Shown here in pieces: positions 63,619 to 64,000 of a stretch of 64,000 bases of DNA. The position numbers and the translations under genes were made by a program. The DNA comes from Oasisia sp. SBJ-2009 (lineage: Eukaryota; Annelida; Polychaeta; Sabellida; Siboglinidae), in assembly GCA_964017155.1 (NCBI GenBank), contig OZ024857.1, positions 7,877,190 to 7,941,189 on the forward strand, given 5' to 3'. Below the pieces are notes generated by a model. That model was not told where the DNA came from, searched no databases, and worked only from the letters and a program-made list of their open reading frames with translations. The number at the start of each line of letters is the position of its first letter. Position 1 is the stretch's first letter.

Positions 63619-64000
63619 CTACCTACACACATGAGCCAGCATAAGTTTTGCGACGTGTATTCCAACACCTCCGTAAACCCTGGTGTGTTTCCCATTGAAC
63701 GTACGACACATGTAGTGCCCAAAACACACGTCTTGTTCCTGCTGAAGTCGAAGAATACTGAACTGGTCGAAGACGTTGAACTTGTGCACGGCCAGCAGAG
63801 ACTTGAACTGTCGCGTGGCAACAGCGACACACGCCGAGTTTCTGTTGCCATTGTATCCTAGACCTGTCTCGTGATAGGGTAACGGTGGTTGTATCACCAC
63901 GACAAAGTTGGATGCAGGAACTCCGGCCCCCTTCCGGAGAGCCACTAGCGTCTTAACGTGTTCTTTTATCTCAGTGTCCATCATGTGTTTTAATCCGCGT
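63619..64000 (-). CDS. NXPE-like gene (unit C), C-terminal part, intact in window
   Basis: Open without interruption from the window edge to the stop at 63,619 and nearly identical to the B copy: MMDTEIKEHVKTLVALRKG, SNFVVVIQPPLPYHETG, FKSLLAVHKFNVFDQF, DVCFGHYMCRTF, VGIHVAKLMLAHVCR. It lacks the 2-bp deletion that kills copy A. Whether the N-terminal two thirds and the GSSH motif are intact lies outside the window. It is the best candidate for a working member of the three copies. Confidence 0.75.
   Translation of the reverse strand, partial: RGLKHMMDTEIKEHVKTLVALRKGAGVPASNFVVVIQPPLPYHETGLGYNGNRNSACVAVATRQFKSLLAVHKFNVFDQFSILRLQQEQDVCFGHYMCRTFNGKHTRVYGGVGIHVAKLMLAHVCR

Larger units (their letters stand above)
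59630..64000 (-). repeat. Duplicated genomic unit C (inverted relative to B), interrupted by RTE
   Basis: Reverse complement of B from 57,298 to 58,160 (edge words GGTTAGCT, GGCTTGAATTAGCTACAAAC, CTCGTGGTTCGGCTCATTGC). It also contains the 640-bp downstream segment that A has and B lacks. The unit runs off the window end, so its full length is unknown. Confidence 0.85.

Overview
This is a metazoan, non-vertebrate-looking genomic window: AT-rich, full of long simple repeats, with a multi-exon gene in phase-1 extracellular module exons, NXPE-like gene copies, and a dense, old-to-young mix of non-LTR retrotransposons (two CR1-like with a PHD-like plus SGNH-esterase ORF1, two L2-like, one RTE, fragments of at least three others), a possible Penelope-like tail and several inverted-repeat DNA elements. 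The combination would fit a lancelet, hemichordate, mollusc or other marine invertebrate; the sequence alone does not let me choose. There is no bacterial-style operon, no rRNA, no tRNA that I could recognise, and no CRISPR.

Layout. 0.5-5.6 kb: a full-length CR1-like element (copy 1) sits inside the endonuclease ORF of an older LINE. 5.6-7.9 kb: microsatellites and a LINE tail. 7.9-10.3 kb: unit A, a decayed copy of the NXPE-like gene segment, followed by a possible Penelope-like tail. 11.8-14.8 kb: a tandem duplication and a 1.28-kb hAT-like inverted-repeat element. 16.0-17.5 kb: 5'-truncated L2-like LINE. 18.9-20.6 kb and 21.4-23.6 kb: inverted-repeat elements. 24.0-34.7 kb: a three-level nest, in which CR1-like copy 2 lies inside a decayed LINE that lies inside one arm of a large foldback element. 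34.7-37.0 kb: hairpin element, a 1-kb dispersed repeat with a pentanucleotide expansion, and terminal-repeat elements. 38.9-43.3 kb: an L2-like element with one uninterrupted 1294-codon ORF carrying an in-frame minisatellite. 44.8-49.4 kb (minus strand): a secreted-protein gene reconstructed from splice sites (signal peptide exon, Cys-rich exon, three calcium-binding EGF exons), with three tandem copies of the EGF exon unit and a 1.25-kb pure TAG tract in intron 1. 50.7-54.7 kb: more inverted-repeat elements, a second copy of the 1-kb repeat and a LINE RT fragment. 54.7-64.0 kb: units B and C of the NXPE-like segment in inverted orientation around a 1.5-kb loop, with a nearly intact RTE element inserted in C with a perfect 10-bp target-site duplication.

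How it works together: the only good candidate for a host gene lying mostly inside the window is the secreted EGF gene (its 3' end was not found). NXPE-like unit C, which is intact as far as the window shows, may be the end of a second one. Nearly everything else is mobile DNA, and its nesting gives a relative chronology: foldback older than LINE older than CR1-like copy 2; NXPE duplication older than RTE.
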